From Streptomyces triticagri (lineage in GTDB: Bacteria > Actinomycetota > Actinomycetes > Streptomycetales > Streptomycetaceae): a stretch of DNA of 33,916 nucleotides. The notes below the pieces were generated by a model. The model did not search any database and was not told the origin of the DNA. It saw nothing but the letters and a program-made list of their open reading frames with translations. Location of the stretch: NCBI RefSeq assembly GCF_003429565.1, contig NZ_QUAK01000230.1, positions 1-33,916 on the forward strand. Direction: 5' to 3'. Made by a program: the position numbers and the translations under genes. Shown here in pieces: positions 7,871 to 15,802 of the stretch; the first letter of the stretch is position 1; each line of letters opens with the position of its first letter.

Positions 7871-7889
7871 ACACATGGGAGTCACCACC

Positions 7890-8981
7890 GTGACCGAAAT
7901 GACCGGCGCACCTGCTCAGGTACTGCACACCCTGTTCCGTTCGGATCAGGGCGGCCATGAGCAAGTCGTCCTCTGCCAGGACCGGGCCAGCGGCCTCAAG
8001 GCCGTGATCGCCCTCCACTCGACCACCCTGGGCCCCGCCCTCGGCGGCACTCGTTTCTATCCGTACGCGAGCGAGGAGGAGGCCGTCGCCGACGCCCTCA
8101 ACCTCTCGCGCGGGATGTCGTACAAGAACGCCATGGCCGGGCTCGACCACGGCGGCGGCAAGGCCGTCATCATCGGCGACCCGGAGCTGGACAAGTCCGA
8201 GGAACTGCTGCTCGCCTACGGCCGGTTCGTCGCCTCGCTCGGTGGCCGGTACGTCACCGCCTGCGATGTCGGCACCTATGTCGCCGACATGGACGTGGTC
8301 GCCCGCGAGTGCCGCTGGACCACCGGCCGCTCGCCGGAGAACGGCGGCGCCGGCGACTCCTCCGTACTCACCGCCTTCGGCGTCTTCCAGGGCATCCGCG
8401 CCTCGGCCGAACACCTGTGGGGCGAGGCCTCGTTGCGCGGCCGCACGGTCGGCGTCGCAGGGGTCGGCAAGGTCGGCCACCACCTCGTGGAGCATCTCCT
8501 CGAGGACGGCGCCGAGGTCGTCGTCACCGATGTCCGCACGGAGTCCGTACGGCGGATCACCGACCGGCACCCACAGGTGCGCGCCGTCGCGGACACGGAC
8601 ACCCTGATCCGCACCGAGGGCCTCGATGTGTACGCACCGTGCGCGCTCGGCGGCGCACTGAACGACGACACCGTCCCCGTGCTCACCGCCGAGGTGGTCT
8701 GCGGCGCGGCCAACAACCAGCTCGCCCACCCGGGCGTGGAGAAGGATCTCGCCGACCGGGGCATCCTCTACGCGCCCGACTACGTGGTGAACGCCGGCGG
8801 TGTGATCCAGGTCGCCGACGAGCTGCACGGCTTCGACTTCGACCGCTGCAAGGCGAAGGCGGCGAAGATCCACGACACCACCCTTGCCATATTCGCCCGC
8901 GCAAAGAGCGACGGCATTCCGCCGGCCGCCGCGGCCGACCGGATCGCGGAACAGCGGATCGCGGAGGCCCGCCGCCGCTGA
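7890..8981 (+). CDS. vdh: valine dehydrogenase (branched-chain amino acid dehydrogenase)
   Basis: 363 residues from GTG at 7890, close to the 364 of S. coelicolor Vdh. GGGAG lies eight bases upstream. The in-frame ATG at 7875 falls on that ribosome binding site and would add five residues. The enzyme oxidatively deaminates L-valine (also leucine and isoleucine) to the 2-oxo acid with NAD, supplying branched-chain precursors for fatty acids and polyketides. The Glu/Leu/Phe/Val dehydrogenase fold is clear. The substrate-side lysines are in MSYKNAMAG (K79) and DHGGGKAV (K91). The Rossmann motif GVGKVG is at 191-196, and the C-terminal VVNAGGVIQVADE is present. The palindromic element at 7706-7870 separates the coding sequence from any native promoter further upstream. 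A terminator follows at 9008. Confidence 0.95.
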   Translation: MTEMTGAPAQVLHTLFRSDQGGHEQVVLCQDRASGLKAVIALHSTTLGPALGGTRFYPYASEEEAVADALNLSRGMSYKNAMAGLDHGGGKAVIIGDPELDKSEELLLAYGRFVASLGGRYVTACDVGTYVADMDVVARECRWTTGRSPENGGAGDSSVLTAFGVFQGIRASAEHLWGEASLRGRTVGVAGVGKVGHHLVEHLLEDGAEVVVTDVRTESVRRITDRHPQVRAVADTDTLIRTEGLDVYAPCALGGALNDDTVPVLTAEVVCGAANNQLAHPGVEKDLADRGILYAPDYVVNAGGVIQVADELHGFDFDRCKAKAAKIHDTTLAIFARAKSDGIPPAAAADRIAEQRIAEARRR

Positions 8982-9007
8982 CCGTCCGACCGCGACCACC
9001 AGGCCGG

Positions 9008-9070
9008 GACCCGACCGCCGGGCGTGCACGAAGCGCACTGAGAGACAAGCCTCACGCCCGTCGGCGGGTC
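9008..9070 (+). terminator. terminator of vdh
   Basis: GACCCG-A-CCGCCGGGCGTG (9008-9026) pairs with CACGCCCGTCGGCGGGTC (9053-9070) with one bulge and one mismatch. The stem is long, with a 26-base loop, and starts 26 bp after the vdh stop. Confidence 0.65.
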
Positions 9071-9291
9071 GTCCGCGCAGAAGACGTTAAAATCGCGGTT
9101 GACCAGCGCGAAGATGCCTTCTCGCGGGTCGCGGGACGAGGCGTGTGCTGTGGGCGGCGTACCGTATGGCCGTCGGAGCAGGTACCGTTGAAGACCTACG
9201 GACCGGTCTCTCTGTGGAGAGTCCGTCCTGAATCATGAACGCGTGTCAAGACTCTGGGGCCGTCGAGCCCCATATCCAAGGGGGTCGAGCC

Positions 9292-9543
9292 ATGGGGCGC
9301 GGCCGGGCAAAGGCCAAGCAGACGAAGGTCGCCCGCCAGCTGAAGTACAGCAGCGGCGGCACTGACCTTACGCGTCTGGCCAATGAGCTGGGCGCATCGA
9401 CTTCGAGCCAGCCGCCGAACGGCGAGCCGCTCGAGGGCGAGGACGAGGACGATCCGTACGCCCAGTACGCGGATCTGTACAACGCGGACGACGAGGACGA
9501 GGACGACGAGTCCGGTCCTTCGTCGCAGCGCCGCGGCGCTTGA
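9292..9543 (+). CDS. DUF3073 family small protein
   Basis: 83 residues. I chose the ATG at 9292 (MGRGRAKAKQTKVARQLKY) because AAGGGGGT lies seven bases upstream and this basic start is the conserved beginning of DUF3073. An ORF start at 9235 has no such support. The N-terminal third is basic (possible nucleic-acid contact). The C-terminal half is strongly acidic (EGEDEDDPYAQYADLYNADDEDEDDE). The family is conserved in Actinobacteria and usually lies between vdh and purM, as here. Its function is unknown to me. A TAAAAT -10-like box at 9088-9093 upstream has no matching -35. It is convergent with purM and shares the hairpin at 9586. Confidence 0.9.
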   Translation: MGRGRAKAKQTKVARQLKYSSGGTDLTRLANELGASTSSQPPNGEPLEGEDEDDPYAQYADLYNADDEDEDDESGPSSQRRGA

Positions 9544-9585
9544 CCTCGTTCACACGGAGTCGAAAAGCGCGTCACATCGTCATTG

Positions 9586-9619
9586 CACCCGGTCCGGGGC
9601 GAAAGCGCCGGGCCGGGTG
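9586..9619. terminator. bidirectional terminator hairpin between the DUF3073 gene and purM
   Basis: CACCCGG (9586-9592) pairs with CCGGGTG (9613-9619), a T-G wobble extends it to CCGG/CCGG, and the hairpin closes on a C(GAAA)G tetraloop of GNRA type (9600-9605). One internal G-G mismatch is present. It lies between two convergent genes and can serve both. Confidence 0.75.
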
Positions 9620-9687
9620 TTGTGCTGCCCGGAGACCGTGCCGTGCCGCCCCCGCGCTCGGCGGGGACGGCGTACTCCCCCGAGGCG

Positions 9688-10785
9688 TCAGGCGGCGTGG
9701 TCACCGGTCAGTGCGGCGGCGCCCTGCTGCGCGCCACGCTCCGTGATCTCACCGGCGACCCAGGCGTCCACGCCGCGGTCGGCAAGCGTCGTGAGGGCCG
9801 CGTCCACGGACTCGGCGGGGACCACGGCCATCATGCCGACGCCCATGTTCAGCGTCTTCTCCAGCTCGGCGCGCTCGACATCGCCGGCCCTGCCCACCAG
9901 GTCGAAGACCGGGCCCGGGGTCCAGGTCGAGCGGTCGACCGTGGCGTGCAGGCCGTCCGGGATGACCCGACCCAGGTTGTTCGCGAGGCCGCCGCCGGTG
10001 ATGTGGCTGAAGGCGTGCACCTCGGTGGTACGGGTCAGGGCCAGGCAGTCCAGGGAGTAGATCCGGGTCGGCTCCAGGAGCTCCTCGCCGAGCGTGCGGC
10101 CGAGCTCGGCGACCTCCTGCTCCAGGGACATGCCGGCGCGCTCCAACAGGACGTGCCGCACCAGCGAGTACCCGTTCGAGTGAAGTCCCGAGGACTCCAT
10201 GGCCACCACCACGTCGCCCGCGCGCACCCGGTCGGCGCCGAGGACCCGGTCGGCCTCCACGACGCCCGTACCGGCGCCCGCGACGTCGAACTCGTCCTGG
10301 CCGAGCAGGCCGGGGTGTTCGGCCGTCTCGCCGCCGACCAGGGCGCAGCCGGCGAGCACACAGCCCTCGGCGATGCCCTTCACGACGGCCGCGACGCGCT
10401 CCGGGTGGACCTTGCCCACACAGATGTAGTCCGTCATGAACAGCGGCTCGGCGCCGCACACCACCAGGTCGTCCACGACCATGCCGACCAGGTCGCGGCC
10501 GATCGTGTCGTAGACGCCGAGGCGGCGGGCCAGGTCGACCTTGGTGCCCACGCCGTCGGTCGCGGAGGCGAGCAGCGGCCGCTCGTAGCGCTTGAGGGCG
10601 GAGGCGTCGAAGAGGCCGGCGAAGCCGCCGAGGCCGCCGAGGCCGGTGGTCTCGGGGCGCTGGGTCTTCTTCACCCACTCCTTCATCAGCTCGACGGCGC
10701 GGTCGCCCGCTTCGATGTCGACACCCGCGGCCGCGTAACTGGCGCCGGTGCCCGCGGACTCGGTCCGATCGTCGGATACAGACAT
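9688..10785 (-). CDS. purM: phosphoribosylformylglycinamidine cyclo-ligase (AIR synthetase)
   Basis: 365 residues. PurM closes FGAM to 5-aminoimidazole ribotide using ATP, the fifth step of purine synthesis, in the cytoplasm. Family landmarks are SYAAAGVDIEAGD near the N-terminus, DGVGTK at 77-82, CALVGGETAEHPG in the middle, and FSHITGGGLANNLGRVIP and LEKTLNMGVGM in the C-terminal domain. The ATG at 10785 has no strong ribosome binding site. An upstream Ser/Asp-rich stretch of about 13 residues precedes the conserved part. It lies 42 bp after purF on the same strand, so purF-purM is an operon. Confidence 0.97.
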   Translation of the reverse strand: MSVSDDRTESAGTGASYAAAGVDIEAGDRAVELMKEWVKKTQRPETTGLGGLGGFAGLFDASALKRYERPLLASATDGVGTKVDLARRLGVYDTIGRDLVGMVVDDLVVCGAEPLFMTDYICVGKVHPERVAAVVKGIAEGCVLAGCALVGGETAEHPGLLGQDEFDVAGAGTGVVEADRVLGADRVRAGDVVVAMESSGLHSNGYSLVRHVLLERAGMSLEQEVAELGRTLGEELLEPTRIYSLDCLALTRTTEVHAFSHITGGGLANNLGRVIPDGLHATVDRSTWTPGPVFDLVGRAGDVERAELEKTLNMGVGMMAVVPAESVDAALTTLADRGVDAWVAGEITERGAQQGAAALTGDHAA

Positions 10786-10827
10786 GAGGGAGAGAACTTT
10801 CGTGTCGGTACGGCGGCGTGTGCGGCG

Positions 10828-12354
10828 TTACGGACGACGGATCGCGTCGGTGGCCGCCGTGGCGGCGGCGCCGGCGGCGAGCTCGGTCTCCAGGAGCTGC
10901 TTGCCGAGGAGTTCGGGGTCCGGGAGGTCCATCGGGTACTCGCCGTCGAAGCAGGCACGGCAGAGGTTCGGCTTGGCGATGGTGGTCGCCTCGATCATCC
11001 CGTCGGTGGAGATGTACGCGAGCGAGTCGGCGCCGAGCGAGGTGCCGATCTCCTCGACGGACATGCCGTTGGCGATCAGCTCGGCGCGGGTGGCGAAGTC
11101 GATGCCGAAGAAGCAGGGCCACTTGATGGGCGGCGAGGAGATCCGTACGTGGATCTCGGCCGCGCCGGCCTCGCGGAGCATCCTCACCAGGGCGCGCTGG
11201 GTGTTGCCGCGCACGATCGAGTCGTCGACGACGACCAGGCGCTTGCCCTTGATGACTTCCTTCAGCGGGTTCAGCTTCAGGCGGATGCCCAGCTGGCGGA
11301 TCGTCTGCGAGGGCTGGATGAAGGTGCGGCCGACGTAGGCGTTCTTCACCAGGCCCGAGCCGTACGGGATGCCGCTGGCCTCCGCGTAGCCGATGGCGGC
11401 GGGGGTGCCGGACTCCGGCGTGGCTATCACCAGATCGGCGTCGGCCGGGGCCTCCTCGGCGAGCTTGCGGCCCATCTCGACGCGGGAGAGGTAGACGTTC
11501 CGGCCGGCGATGTCGGTGTCGGGGCGGGCCAGGTAGACGTACTCGAAGACACAGCCCTTTGGCTTTGCTTCGGCGAATCGGGAGGACCGCATGCCGTTCT
11601 CGTCGATGGCGATGAGCTCGCCCGGCTCGACCTCGCGGACATAGGCGGCGCCGCAGATGTCGAGGGCCGCGGACTCCGATGCGACCACCCAGCCGCGCTC
11701 GAGCCGGCCGAGCACCAGCGGGCGGATGCCCTGCGGGTCGCGGGCCGCGTACAGCGTCTGCTCGTCCATGAAGACGAGGGAGAAGGCGCCGCGGACCTCG
11801 GGCAGCACCTTGGGGGCCGCCTCCTCGATGGTCAGCGGCTTGCCGTCGTCGTCGGTCTGGCCGGCGAGCAGGGCGGTGACCAGGTCCGTGTCGTTGGTGG
11901 CCGCGACCTGGGTCGCGCGGCCGTTCTCCTTGGGGAGGTCGGCGACCAGTTCGGCGAGCCGGGCGGTGTTCACCAGATTGCCGTTGTGGCCGAGCGCGAC
12001 CGAGCCGTGCGCGGTGGCGCGGAACGTCGGCTGGGCGTTCTCCCACACCGAGGCTCCGGTGGTGGAGTAGCGGGCATGGCCCACCGCGATATGGCCCTGG
12101 AGGGATCCCAGGGACGTTTCGTCGAAGACTTGCGAGACCAGTCCCATGTCCTTGAAGACCAGGATCTGCGACCCGTTGCTCACTGCGATGCCCGCGGACT
12201 CCTGTCCACGGTGCTGCAGGGCATACAGTCCGAAATAAGTGAGCTTGGCGACCTCTTCGCCCGGAGCCCAGACACCGAAGACGCCGCAAGCGTCCTGGGG
12301 GCCTTTTTCTCCGGGGAGCAGGTCGTGGTTGAGTCGTCCATCACCACGAGGCAC
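10828..12354 (-). CDS. purF: amidophosphoribosyltransferase (glutamine PRPP amidotransferase)
   Basis: 508 residues from the GTG at 12354 (MPRGDGRLNHDLLPG), the usual Streptomyces length. A longer frame to 12528 adds only Arg/Pro-rich sequence. PurF makes 5-phosphoribosylamine from PRPP and glutamine, the committed purine step. Cys23 (QDACGVFG) becomes the N-terminal nucleophile after removal of a 22-residue propeptide. The PRPP-binding motif VVVDDSIVRGNT is intact. Cysteines in DICGAA, WPCFFG and NLCRAC match the four ligands of the iron-sulfur cluster in the Bacillus-type enzyme. There is no Shine-Dalgarno. TACACT lies seven bases before the GTG, which suggests a leaderless mRNA. Confidence 0.97.
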   Translation of the reverse strand: MPRGDGRLNHDLLPGEKGPQDACGVFGVWAPGEEVAKLTYFGLYALQHRGQESAGIAVSNGSQILVFKDMGLVSQVFDETSLGSLQGHIAVGHARYSTTGASVWENAQPTFRATAHGSVALGHNGNLVNTARLAELVADLPKENGRATQVAATNDTDLVTALLAGQTDDDGKPLTIEEAAPKVLPEVRGAFSLVFMDEQTLYAARDPQGIRPLVLGRLERGWVVASESAALDICGAAYVREVEPGELIAIDENGMRSSRFAEAKPKGCVFEYVYLARPDTDIAGRNVYLSRVEMGRKLAEEAPADADLVIATPESGTPAAIGYAEASGIPYGSGLVKNAYVGRTFIQPSQTIRQLGIRLKLNPLKEVIKGKRLVVVDDSIVRGNTQRALVRMLREAGAAEIHVRISSPPIKWPCFFGIDFATRAELIANGMSVEEIGTSLGADSLAYISTDGMIEATTIAKPNLCRACFDGEYPMDLPDPELLGKQLLETELAAGAAATAATDAIRRP

Positions 12355-12361
12355 GCCACCG

Positions 12362-12367
12362 AGTGTA
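12362..12367 (-). promoter_or_regulatory. candidate -10 box of a leaderless purF transcript
   Basis: TACACT on the minus strand is followed by exactly seven bases and then the purF GTG, so the predicted first base of the mRNA is the start codon. The -35 is poor (TTCGGA, 18 bp away). Confidence 0.45.
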
Positions 12368-12604
12368 GGCGAGATCGACCACTGGTCCGAATTGGGGACA
12401 GGGCCCGCGGCCGGGCGGGCACGGGCCGGTGATCGGCGCCCGACGTGCGCGGATCCCGCCGTTGAGGGGCGAGCGCGGTCGGCGGATCGCGGTGTGCGGG
12501 TGGGCTCGGGGCGGTCCCGATGCGTCACGGATCACATTCCCCGCAGTGCGATGTCCGGGGTACGGACGGATACGGGCGTTCCTGTCCGAGGGGCGGACCC
12601 GGCG

Positions 12605-12633
12605 TTGACAGCTTCGGTCGATCTCGGTCAGGC
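12605..12633 (+). promoter_or_regulatory. candidate promoter of the leader peptide and sulfatase
   Basis: A perfect TTGACA (12605-12610) and, after 17 bp, a weak -10 (TCAGGC, 12628-12633). The predicted start of transcription falls within a few bases of the leader-peptide ATG at 12642, consistent with a leaderless message. No Shine-Dalgarno precedes that ATG. Confidence 0.5.
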
Positions 12634-12641
12634 TCCCGGCC

Positions 12642-12731
12642 ATGCAGCCCCTCGGTGACCGTGCCGTCACTCTCGTGGAGCGCCGCCACGTCGACCTCGT
12701 CCGTGTCGCGAGCGCGATCTGTTGCGCCTGA
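12642..12731 (+). CDS. cysteine-type leader peptide upstream of the sulfatase
   Basis: 29 codons, ATG to TGA. The second half reads ERRHVDLVRVASAICCA and then stops. It matches the Streptomyces putative leader peptide pattern RRHVDL-x-RV-x-SA-x-C that is known from sulfur-assimilation genes. Two adjacent Cys codons (TGT TGC) lie one codon before the end, so charging of tRNA-Cys could be sensed as the ribosome finishes the peptide. It is 204 bp upstream of the sulfatase on the same strand, with a TTGACA promoter immediately before it and no ribosome binding site. It was too short for routine ORF calling and overlaps no other gene. Confidence 0.85.
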   Translation: MQPLGDRAVTLVERRHVDLVRVASAICCA

Positions 12732-12935
12732 GCGCTTCCTGGGGATGCGCGGCCCCGCGCTGACAGCGCTTCGGGCCGCCGCCCCGCTCGCCGGCTCCTC
12801 CTTCTTCTTCTCCCTCTTCTTCCTGCTTCTTCCTGCCTTCCCGTCCGCGGTGACCTCTCGCGTGCGGGCGCGATCGTGTGCCCGTACGCCGGGGGTGGTG
12901 TGCCGTGGCGGCGACGGCGCACGTCTGGAGACGTC
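12732..12935 (+). promoter_or_regulatory. leader region between the Cys leader peptide and the sulfatase
   Basis: It contains a GCGCG-GCCC-CGCGC hairpin (12747-12760) just after the leader stop. Then comes an almost pure pyrimidine tract at 12795-12842 (only two G in 48 bases, mostly CTT and CTC). This could be an unstructured Rho-loading region exposed when the leader peptide is translated to its end. Its link to attenuation is inference. Confidence 0.45.
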
Positions 12936-14369
12936 ATGTCCGCACAGCACGGCCGGGGTCTGTCCCGGCGCACCTTCGGTGGCGCGGTCGGCGCGGCCGC
13001 CGCGCTCGGCCTGTCCGGCGGTACGGCAGCCGCGGCGCCCGGCGGCGAGGCCGTACGGGAACGGCCCTTCCGTGCCGCCACCGGACGGCACTCGCCGCGG
13101 CCGAACATCCTGTTCATCCTCGGCGACGACCTCGGCTGGGCCGACCTCTCGTCGTACGGATCGACGCACATCCGCACCCCGAACCTGGACCGGCTCGGCC
13201 GCCAGGGCGTTCGCTTCACCGACGCCTATTCCGGCTCCGCGACCTGCTCCCCCACCCGCTTCAGCCTCTATACGGGGCGCTACCCGGGCCGTACGGAGGG
13301 CGGGCTCGCGGAGCCGATCGCCGACAACAGTGTGGGGCTGGAGCCGACCCATCCGACGCTGGCCTCGCTGCTGCGGGACTCCGGGTACGCGACAGCCCTG
13401 ATCGGCAAGTGGCACTGCGGGTACCTGCCGGACTACTCGCCGACGAAGTCGGGCTGGGACGAGTTCTTCGGGAACTTCGGCGGGGCCCTCGAGTACTACT
13501 CCAAGCTCGGCGGCGACGGGTCGTACGACCTCTACCGGGGCTCGGTGCGGGAGGGCGACGCCGAGTACAAGGATCTGCGCTACTACACGCGGATCCTCAC
13601 CGAGCGGGCCGAGGACCACGTGCGCCGCGGACGCGACCGGGACGAGCCGTGGCTGCTCAATCTGAACTTCACGACGCCGCACTGGCCCTGGATCGCCGAC
13701 GGCGACACCGAGCAGAGCGCCGAGATCGTGCGCCGGATCAAGGCCGGTGACCCGCGCGCCCTGTGGCACGCGGACGGCGGCTCGGTGGCCAAGTACACGG
13801 AGATGGTCGAGGACCTGGACCGGTCGGTGGGGCGGGTGCTCGATGCGCTGCGCGCCTCCGGGCAGGAGCGGGACACCCTGGTGTTCTTCGCCAGCGACAA
13901 CGGCGGCGAGCGGTTCTCGTACAACTGGCCGCTGAGCGGGAACAAGGCGTCCCTGCAGGAGGGCGGGATCCGGGTGCCGGCGCTGCTGCGGTGGCCGGCC
14001 CGGATCGACGGCGGGCAGGTCAGCGGGCTTCCGGTGTTCAGCCCCGACTGGACGGCGACGCTCCTCGAGGTCGCGGGCGCGCGGCCGCATCCCGCGTACC
14101 CGCTGGACGGGACGAGCCTCGCCGGGTATCTGCTGCGCGGCGAGGAGGTGCCGGAGCGGGATCTGTTCTGGCGGGTCAGGGGCGAGCGGGCGCTGCGCCG
14201 CGGCGACTGGAAGTACTACCGCGGCAAGGGCGGCACGGACCAGCTCTTCGACCTGGGCCGGGACCAGCGTGAGCAGGCGGACCGGGCGTCGGCGCGTCCC
14301 GAACTGCTCGCCGAGCTGCGGGGGAAGTGGGAGTCGGTGAACGAGGAGCTGCTGCCGTATCCGGCGTGA
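12936..14369 (+). CDS. Tat-exported sulfatase (arylsulfatase family)
   Basis: 477 residues from ATG at 12936, with GGAG seven bases upstream. The Tat signal has R11-R12 in LSRRTFGG and an Ala-rich h-region, with cleavage near residue 34. The mature enzyme is a type I sulfatase. ILFILGDDLGWAD carries the calcium aspartates. CSPTR has Cys104 for conversion to formylglycine and a following Arg. GKWH and FFASDNGGE are the remaining active-site and metal motifs. It would hydrolyse sulfate esters outside the membrane and release sulfate. The specific substrate is not readable from sequence. The cysteine-type leader peptide upstream suggests induction under sulfur limitation. A formylglycine-generating enzyme is not in this window and must be encoded elsewhere. 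The gene stands alone and is divergent from purF. Confidence 0.93.
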   Translation: MSAQHGRGLSRRTFGGAVGAAAALGLSGGTAAAAPGGEAVRERPFRAATGRHSPRPNILFILGDDLGWADLSSYGSTHIRTPNLDRLGRQGVRFTDAYSGSATCSPTRFSLYTGRYPGRTEGGLAEPIADNSVGLEPTHPTLASLLRDSGYATALIGKWHCGYLPDYSPTKSGWDEFFGNFGGALEYYSKLGGDGSYDLYRGSVREGDAEYKDLRYYTRILTERAEDHVRRGRDRDEPWLLNLNFTTPHWPWIADGDTEQSAEIVRRIKAGDPRALWHADGGSVAKYTEMVEDLDRSVGRVLDALRASGQERDTLVFFASDNGGERFSYNWPLSGNKASLQEGGIRVPALLRWPARIDGGQVSGLPVFSPDWTATLLEVAGARPHPAYPLDGTSLAGYLLRGEEVPERDLFWRVRGERALRRGDWKYYRGKGGTDQLFDLGRDQREQADRASARPELLAELRGKWESVNEELLPYPA

Positions 14370-14377
14370 GCCGGGTG

Positions 14378-14400
14378 ACCGGGCCCGTGCCGCGCCCGGT
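14378..14400 (+). terminator. terminator of the sulfatase gene
   Basis: ACCGGGC (14378-14384) and GCCCGGT (14394-14400) form a perfect 7-bp stem nine bases after the stop codon. No U tract is present. Confidence 0.6.
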
Positions 14401-14786
14401 GATCCTTAAGGCAGGCTCAAGGCAGTCCTAACTCCCTGTGGTGAGAGGGCTGGTGGGGCGTACGCGGGAGCGGGCACGCCCTAACGTGTCCCGGACTCCG
14501 ATGCGCTACGCGGTCGGGAGACCGGGCCGCGCGGGGCGGCCCGTGACGGTGCCGCCCGGGGCGAGGGATCCCCGGGGCGGTGCCGAGCAAGGCCGGCGCG
14601 GGTCCCATCGGGGTGGTGGGCCCGCGCACGGTCCGGCCGGGGGGAACCGGCGGGGTCTCTCCTACGGGATGCCTTGCCGCCGGCCGGACGGGGGACGGGG
14701 GGCGTGGAGCTGCCGACCGGGCGGGGTGCCCGGTGCGGCGGCTCGACGCCCGTTCCCCTGTGTGGATCCGGTACGCGGACGGGGCG
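14401..14786. other. gene-free region between the convergent sulfatase and META lipoprotein genes
   Basis: GC-rich, with several overlapping Arg/Gly-rich open frames that lack start signals. I call none. A 10-bp stem with two G-U pairs (GGTGCCGCCC at 14548-14557 with GGGCGGTGCC at 14575-14584) might terminate the leftward META transcript, but it is 200 bp beyond the stop. Confidence 0.5.
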
Positions 14787-15710
14787 TCACCCGGCGTCGG
14801 GGCTGACGTTCCCGGTCGTCGCGTCGGAGTCCGACTTCGCGCCGGGATCCGACTTCGCGCCGGGGCCCGAGCCCGGCTTCCCGCCGGACTTCGCTGCCGT
14901 CGCTCCGGCGCCCTTGCCGTCGGAGGGCTTGGTGAGGGTCAGACGGTCGCCCTCGTGCGCGTAGTCGACGGTGCTGTCGAAGAGGGCGAGCAGGGCGCGC
15001 TCGGTCTTCATCTCGTCGGCCGGGCACATCTTGCGGGTCGCGCCCGCCGGGCCGAGCTTGATCTTCCCGTCCTCGCGGACCTCGGCCTTCGCGTTGACGT
15101 CGTTGCAGCCGAGGTTGCCCCGTACCGTGCCGTCCTCGCCGAAGGTGAGATGCGCTTCGACGCCCTTGGGCAGCGACTTGGCCGTGTTCTTGCCGTCGAC
15201 CAGCGAACCGATCGCCCACTTGGTGCCGACCAGCGGCGCGGGGGCCTTGGCGGTCAGCGCGATCCGGTCGCCGGCGGAGGTGGTGAGGGTGACCCGGTCG
15301 CCGTCGACGGCGACCTTCAGGCTGCCGTCGGCGAGCGCGTCCAGGGCGCGGTTCTCGAAGCCGGTGATCTTCTTGCCGCAGGCCATCTCGGTCTGCGTCA
15401 GTCTGCCGACCTCGATGGAGTCGCGCTCGACGGTCGCCTTGCCGCCGAAGCCGTTGCATCCGAGATTGCCGGAGACCTCGCCGTCCTTGAAGGAGACGTG
15501 GGCCGCCGCGGTGCTCGCCGCCTTCGTCGTCTCGCCGTCCACGGTGATGCTCTCGACGTGCCACTGCCGGTCGGTGACGGACGCCGCGGGCGCGGCTCCG
15601 ACGTCCTTCGAGCCCTCGGAGCCCGCCTTCTCGGTACCGCAGGCGGTGAGCAGGCCGAGGGCGGCCACGGCGACGGTGACGGCGCTGAGTGTGCTGCGCT
15701 GCTTCTGCAT
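14787..15710 (-). CDS. lipoprotein with two META (HslJ-like) domains
   Basis: 307 residues from ATG at 15710. The lipoprotein signal is MQKQRSTLSAVTVAV... with lipobox LLTAC and lipidated Cys24. Two tandem repeats of the META/DUF306 fold follow. Each has a WHVES or WAIGS opening, the hallmark GNLGCN turn, a TEMAC or TRKMCP segment with a second Cys, and a closing LTL strand pair. The C-terminal 35 residues are a Gly/Ser/Asp/Lys linker of low complexity (GAKSDPGAKSD). META-domain proteins such as HslJ are linked to envelope stress and novobiocin resistance in Gram-negatives. The role here is unknown. There is no clear ribosome binding site. The leader carries a 24-bp tandem duplication. It is 92 bp after the isomerase-family gene, at the end of the minus-strand group that starts at 18048. 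Confidence 0.9.
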   Translation of the reverse strand: MQKQRSTLSAVTVAVAALGLLTACGTEKAGSEGSKDVGAAPAASVTDRQWHVESITVDGETTKAASTAAAHVSFKDGEVSGNLGCNGFGGKATVERDSIEVGRLTQTEMACGKKITGFENRALDALADGSLKVAVDGDRVTLTTSAGDRIALTAKAPAPLVGTKWAIGSLVDGKNTAKSLPKGVEAHLTFGEDGTVRGNLGCNDVNAKAEVREDGKIKLGPAGATRKMCPADEMKTERALLALFDSTVDYAHEGDRLTLTKPSDGKGAGATAAKSGGKPGSGPGAKSDPGAKSDSDATTGNVSPDAG

Positions 15711-15736
15711 GTGGCTGTGACGGAGGCGGTGGGGGG

Positions 15737-15784
15737 TCCGGTTCCGTCCGGCTCCCGGCATCCGGTTCCGTCCGGCTCGCGGCA
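15737..15784. repeat. two-copy 24-bp tandem repeat upstream of the META lipoprotein
   Basis: 15737-15760 and 15761-15784 are identical except for one base (CTCCCGG against CTCGCGG). The repeat lies in the 92-bp gap between two minus-strand genes, 27-74 bp upstream of the lipoprotein start. It could mark a recent slippage or a duplicated binding site. Confidence 0.85.
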
Positions 15785-15802
15785 CCCCGCGACACGTCAC
15801 GC

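Noticed and set aside
9583..12432. A 949-codon plus-strand frame across purM and purF
   Set aside because: Shadow of two unmistakable purine genes on the other strand. The sequence is repetitive Val/Gly/Arg without domains.
14438..14806. A 122-codon Arg/Gly-rich frame between the sulfatase and META genes
   Set aside because: Composition is typical of non-coding GC-rich sequence, it runs into the end of the META gene, and it lacks start signals.
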